Positions 62,403-64,000 of a DNA stretch of 64,000 nt are shown here, piece by piece; the first letter of the stretch is position 1; each line of letters opens with the position of its first letter. The stretch is from Halomonas sp. 7T (GTDB lineage: Bacteria; Pseudomonadota; Gammaproteobacteria; Pseudomonadales; Halomonadaceae): contig NZ_CP087112.1 in NCBI RefSeq assembly GCF_025643255.1, forward strand, positions 3,100,001 through 3,164,000, written 5' to 3'. Below the pieces are notes generated by a model. That model was given only the letters and a program-made list of their open reading frames with translations. It ran no database searches and was not told where the DNA came from. The translations under genes and the position numbers were made by a program.

Positions 62403-63524
62403 ATGTCAACCGTCATCCAACACATTGAGACGCTGCTGGTCGATCTGCCGACCATCCGCCCCCATAAGCTCTCAATGACCACTATGGCCTGCCAAACGAT
62501 GGTGATCGTGCGCATGCGCCACTCCGATGGCATTGAAGGGGTCGGCGAAGGCACCACCATCGGTGGCTTGGCCTATGGCCCGGAAAGCCCCGAGAGCATT
62601 AAGCGCAATATTGATACCTACCTGGCCCCGCTGCTGCTGGGGCAGCCCTCTAGCAATATTCACCAGTTACGTTCCCTTCTTAATCGCCATGCCCGCGGCA
62701 ACATGATTGCTAAATCGGCGTTGGAAACTGCGCTGCTGGATGCCCAAGGCAAACGCTTGGGGCTCAGCGTTGCCGAGCTGCTCGGCGGTGCGCGCCAACA
62801 GCACTTGCCGGTTTTATGGACGCTGGCCAGCGGCGATACCGCGAAAGATATCGACGAAGCGCTGCTGCGCTTAGAGCAGCGCCGTCACTGCGATTTCAAA
62901 TTGAAAATCGGCGCTAACCCAGTCGAGCAGGATGTTCGCCATGTGGCGACCATTAAAGACGCATTGGGGGATCGTGCCAGCGTGCGTGTGGACGTTAACC
63001 AGGCGTGGGATGAATCCACTGCGGTACGCGGTATCCAGGCGCTGCAAGACGCTGGGATTGAGCTGATCGAGCAGCCGATACCCGCCCGTGAACACGCTGG
63101 CCTGATCCGCCTCGCCAACCGCTTTAACGTGCCGATGCTGGCTGACGAAGCCGTGCAGGATGCCCGCGACGGGCTTGACCTTGTGAGTGGCGGCTTTAGC
63201 GGTGCCTTTGCCCTGAAGATTGCGAAATCCGGCGGCGTGTACGGCGTGTTGGAGCTGGCCCACGTGGCTCAAGCGGCGGGCGTTGGCTTATACGGCGGCA
63301 CCTTGCTGGAAGGCACTATCGGCACTGCGGCATCCCTCCACGCTTGGGCCACGCTGCCGGACATGGCATGGGGCACCGAGATGTTTGGCCCGCTGCTGCT
63401 CAAAGACGACATCGTCGTTAAGCCGCTCAACTACCACGCATTTGGCGTCGATCTGCCCACTGGACCAGGGCTGGGTATCACGCTGGATGAAGACAAGCTT
63501 GCGCACTATTCGCGTAACGATTAA
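62403..63524 (+). CDS. catB: cis,cis-Muconate cycloisomerase
   Basis: A 373-residue enolase-superfamily enzyme. Catalytic Lys166 and Lys168 are in CDFKLKIG, and metal-binding Asp197 in RVDVNQAWDE is followed by Glu and Asp ligands in IELIEQPIP and LADEAVQD. Lys in FALKIAKSGG is the second base. These match P. putida Lys167/Lys169/Asp198. It converts muconate from catechol to muconolactone. It starts the catBCA operon. Confidence 0.95.
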   Translation: MSTVIQHIETLLVDLPTIRPHKLSMTTMACQTMVIVRMRHSDGIEGVGEGTTIGGLAYGPESPESIKRNIDTYLAPLLLGQPSSNIHQLRSLLNRHARGNMIAKSALETALLDAQGKRLGLSVAELLGGARQQHLPVLWTLASGDTAKDIDEALLRLEQRRHCDFKLKIGANPVEQDVRHVATIKDALGDRASVRVDVNQAWDESTAVRGIQALQDAGIELIEQPIPAREHAGLIRLANRFNVPMLADEAVQDARDGLDLVSGGFSGAFALKIAKSGGVYGVLELAHVAQAAGVGLYGGTLLEGTIGTAASLHAWATLPDMAWGTEMFGPLLLKDDIVVKPLNYHAFGVDLPTGPGLGITLDEDKLAHYSRND

Positions 63525-63582
63525 CGCGCCCAAGCGCTGAGTCAAAGAGCTAAGTCACGCAAGTACCGAGGAGGAGAACAGC

Positions 63583-63873
63583 ATGCTGTATCACGTCGAA
63601 ATGACCGTAAAGCTGCCAACCGATATGCCCGCTGAGCAAGCGGCAGAGATTAAAGCGACTGAAAAAGCCTATTCCCAAGACCTGCAGCGCCAAGGCAAAT
63701 GGCGCCACCTGTGGCGGGTGGCAGGCAGCTATTCGAACGTCAGCATTTTTGATGTGGAAGACAACGCCGAGCTTCAAGCGTTAGTCAGCAATCTTCCGCT
63801 GTTTCCCTACATGGAGATCAGCGTTAAACCGCTGTGCCGCCACCCCTCGTCAGTGTGTGAAGACGATAGCTAA
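63583..63873 (+). CDS. catC: Muconolactone delta-isomerase
   Basis: A 96-residue protein, the typical length, opening LYHVEMTVKLPTDMPAEQAAEIKATEKAYSQDLQRQGKWRHLWRVAGSYSNVSIFDVEDNAELQALVSNLPLFPYMEI. The isomerase moves the lactone double bond to form beta-ketoadipate enol-lactone, which the PcaD domain of the fused protein can hydrolyse. GGAGGAG precedes the ATG. Confidence 0.95.
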   Translation: MLYHVEMTVKLPTDMPAEQAAEIKATEKAYSQDLQRQGKWRHLWRVAGSYSNVSIFDVEDNAELQALVSNLPLFPYMEISVKPLCRHPSSVCEDDS

Positions 63874-63929
63874 GCACGCACGCCACCTCCCATAAGTGCA
63901 ACACCCCATAACAACATGAGGATATCACC

Positions 63930-64000
63930 ATGACCGTGAAGATTTTTAACACGCCAGAAGTACAAGAGTTTCTAAACACCATCGCCGGTCTTGACCAAAC
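63930..64000 (+). CDS. catA: Catechol 1,2-dioxygenase (partial, first 23 residues)
   Basis: The gene opens with ATG at 63930 and runs off the right edge. MTVKIFNTPEVQEFLNTIAG resembles catechol 1,2-dioxygenase N-termini, and the place after catB and catC fits the catBCA order. Only 23 residues are visible. Confidence 0.75.
   Translation, partial: MTVKIFNTPEVQEFLNTIAGLDQ

Noticed and set aside
1..64000. Mobile element, prophage, CRISPR or tRNA
   Set aside because: No transposase, integrase, regular repeat array, or tRNA-like cloverleaf was recognised; gene order and codon use appear uniform.

Overview
The window looks like a chromosomal segment of a halophilic gammaproteobacterium of the Halomonas type. 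The evidence is the gene content, a Pseudomonas-like order hup / rubredoxin reductase / ubiC-ubiA / phoB-phoR, acidic exported proteins, abundant TRAP and TTT transporters, and a moderately high GC content. No tRNA, rRNA, CRISPR array, insertion sequence or prophage was seen.

Region 1 (1-13.4 kb) is housekeeping and phosphate control: a YccS-type membrane protein (partial), an SCP2-like protein with HU, rubredoxin reductase, ubiCA, phoBR, a very acidic exported protein, a probable CsrA-sequestering small RNA (about 7177-7355), cysZ, and pstS / pstCAB-phoU. Two clear Pho boxes lie before phoB and before pstC. Region 2 (13.4-21.3 kb) is mixed: a thioesterase, an orphan Tat-exported TRAP binding protein, uvrD with a LexA box, a HexR-like regulator, a short unknown protein, a sodium symporter and a DUF72 protein. 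Region 3 (21.3-26.2 kb) is napEFDABC behind a perfect FNR/ANR box.

Region 4 (26.2-64 kb) is a large catabolic island for alicyclic and aromatic acids. Quinate, shikimate and dehydroshikimate should enter through a TRAP system and be converted to protocatechuate by a shikimate/quinate dehydrogenase, AroQ and QuiC. Protocatechuate is opened by PcaHG and processed by PcaB, a fused PcaD-PcaC, PcaIJ and PcaF. An ali/bad-type set (aliA, badH, badI, aliB, badR) should degrade cyclohexanecarboxylate. A catBCA operon for catechol starts at the right edge. The island also has a TTT transporter with a class III CoA-transferase, an AEC permease with an SDR, a BKACE-family beta-keto acid cleavage enzyme, a DODA-type dioxygenase, and an M20 amidohydrolase with its own symporter.

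The main discovery is regulatory. A 15-bp operator GTTCG-N5-CGAAC occurs before the IclR-family gene/tctC pair, the AEC-SDR operon, pcaB, pcaI and the BKACE gene. At two loci it is doubled with exactly 19 bp between copies. This suggests one PcaR-like IclR regulon joining the beta-ketoadipate pathway to transport and BKACE genes not normally grouped with it. Separate perfect palindromes of the PcaQ type (before pcaQ and pcaHG) and of the CatM/BenM type (before catB) add two more control layers. All functions are inferred from sequence reading alone.
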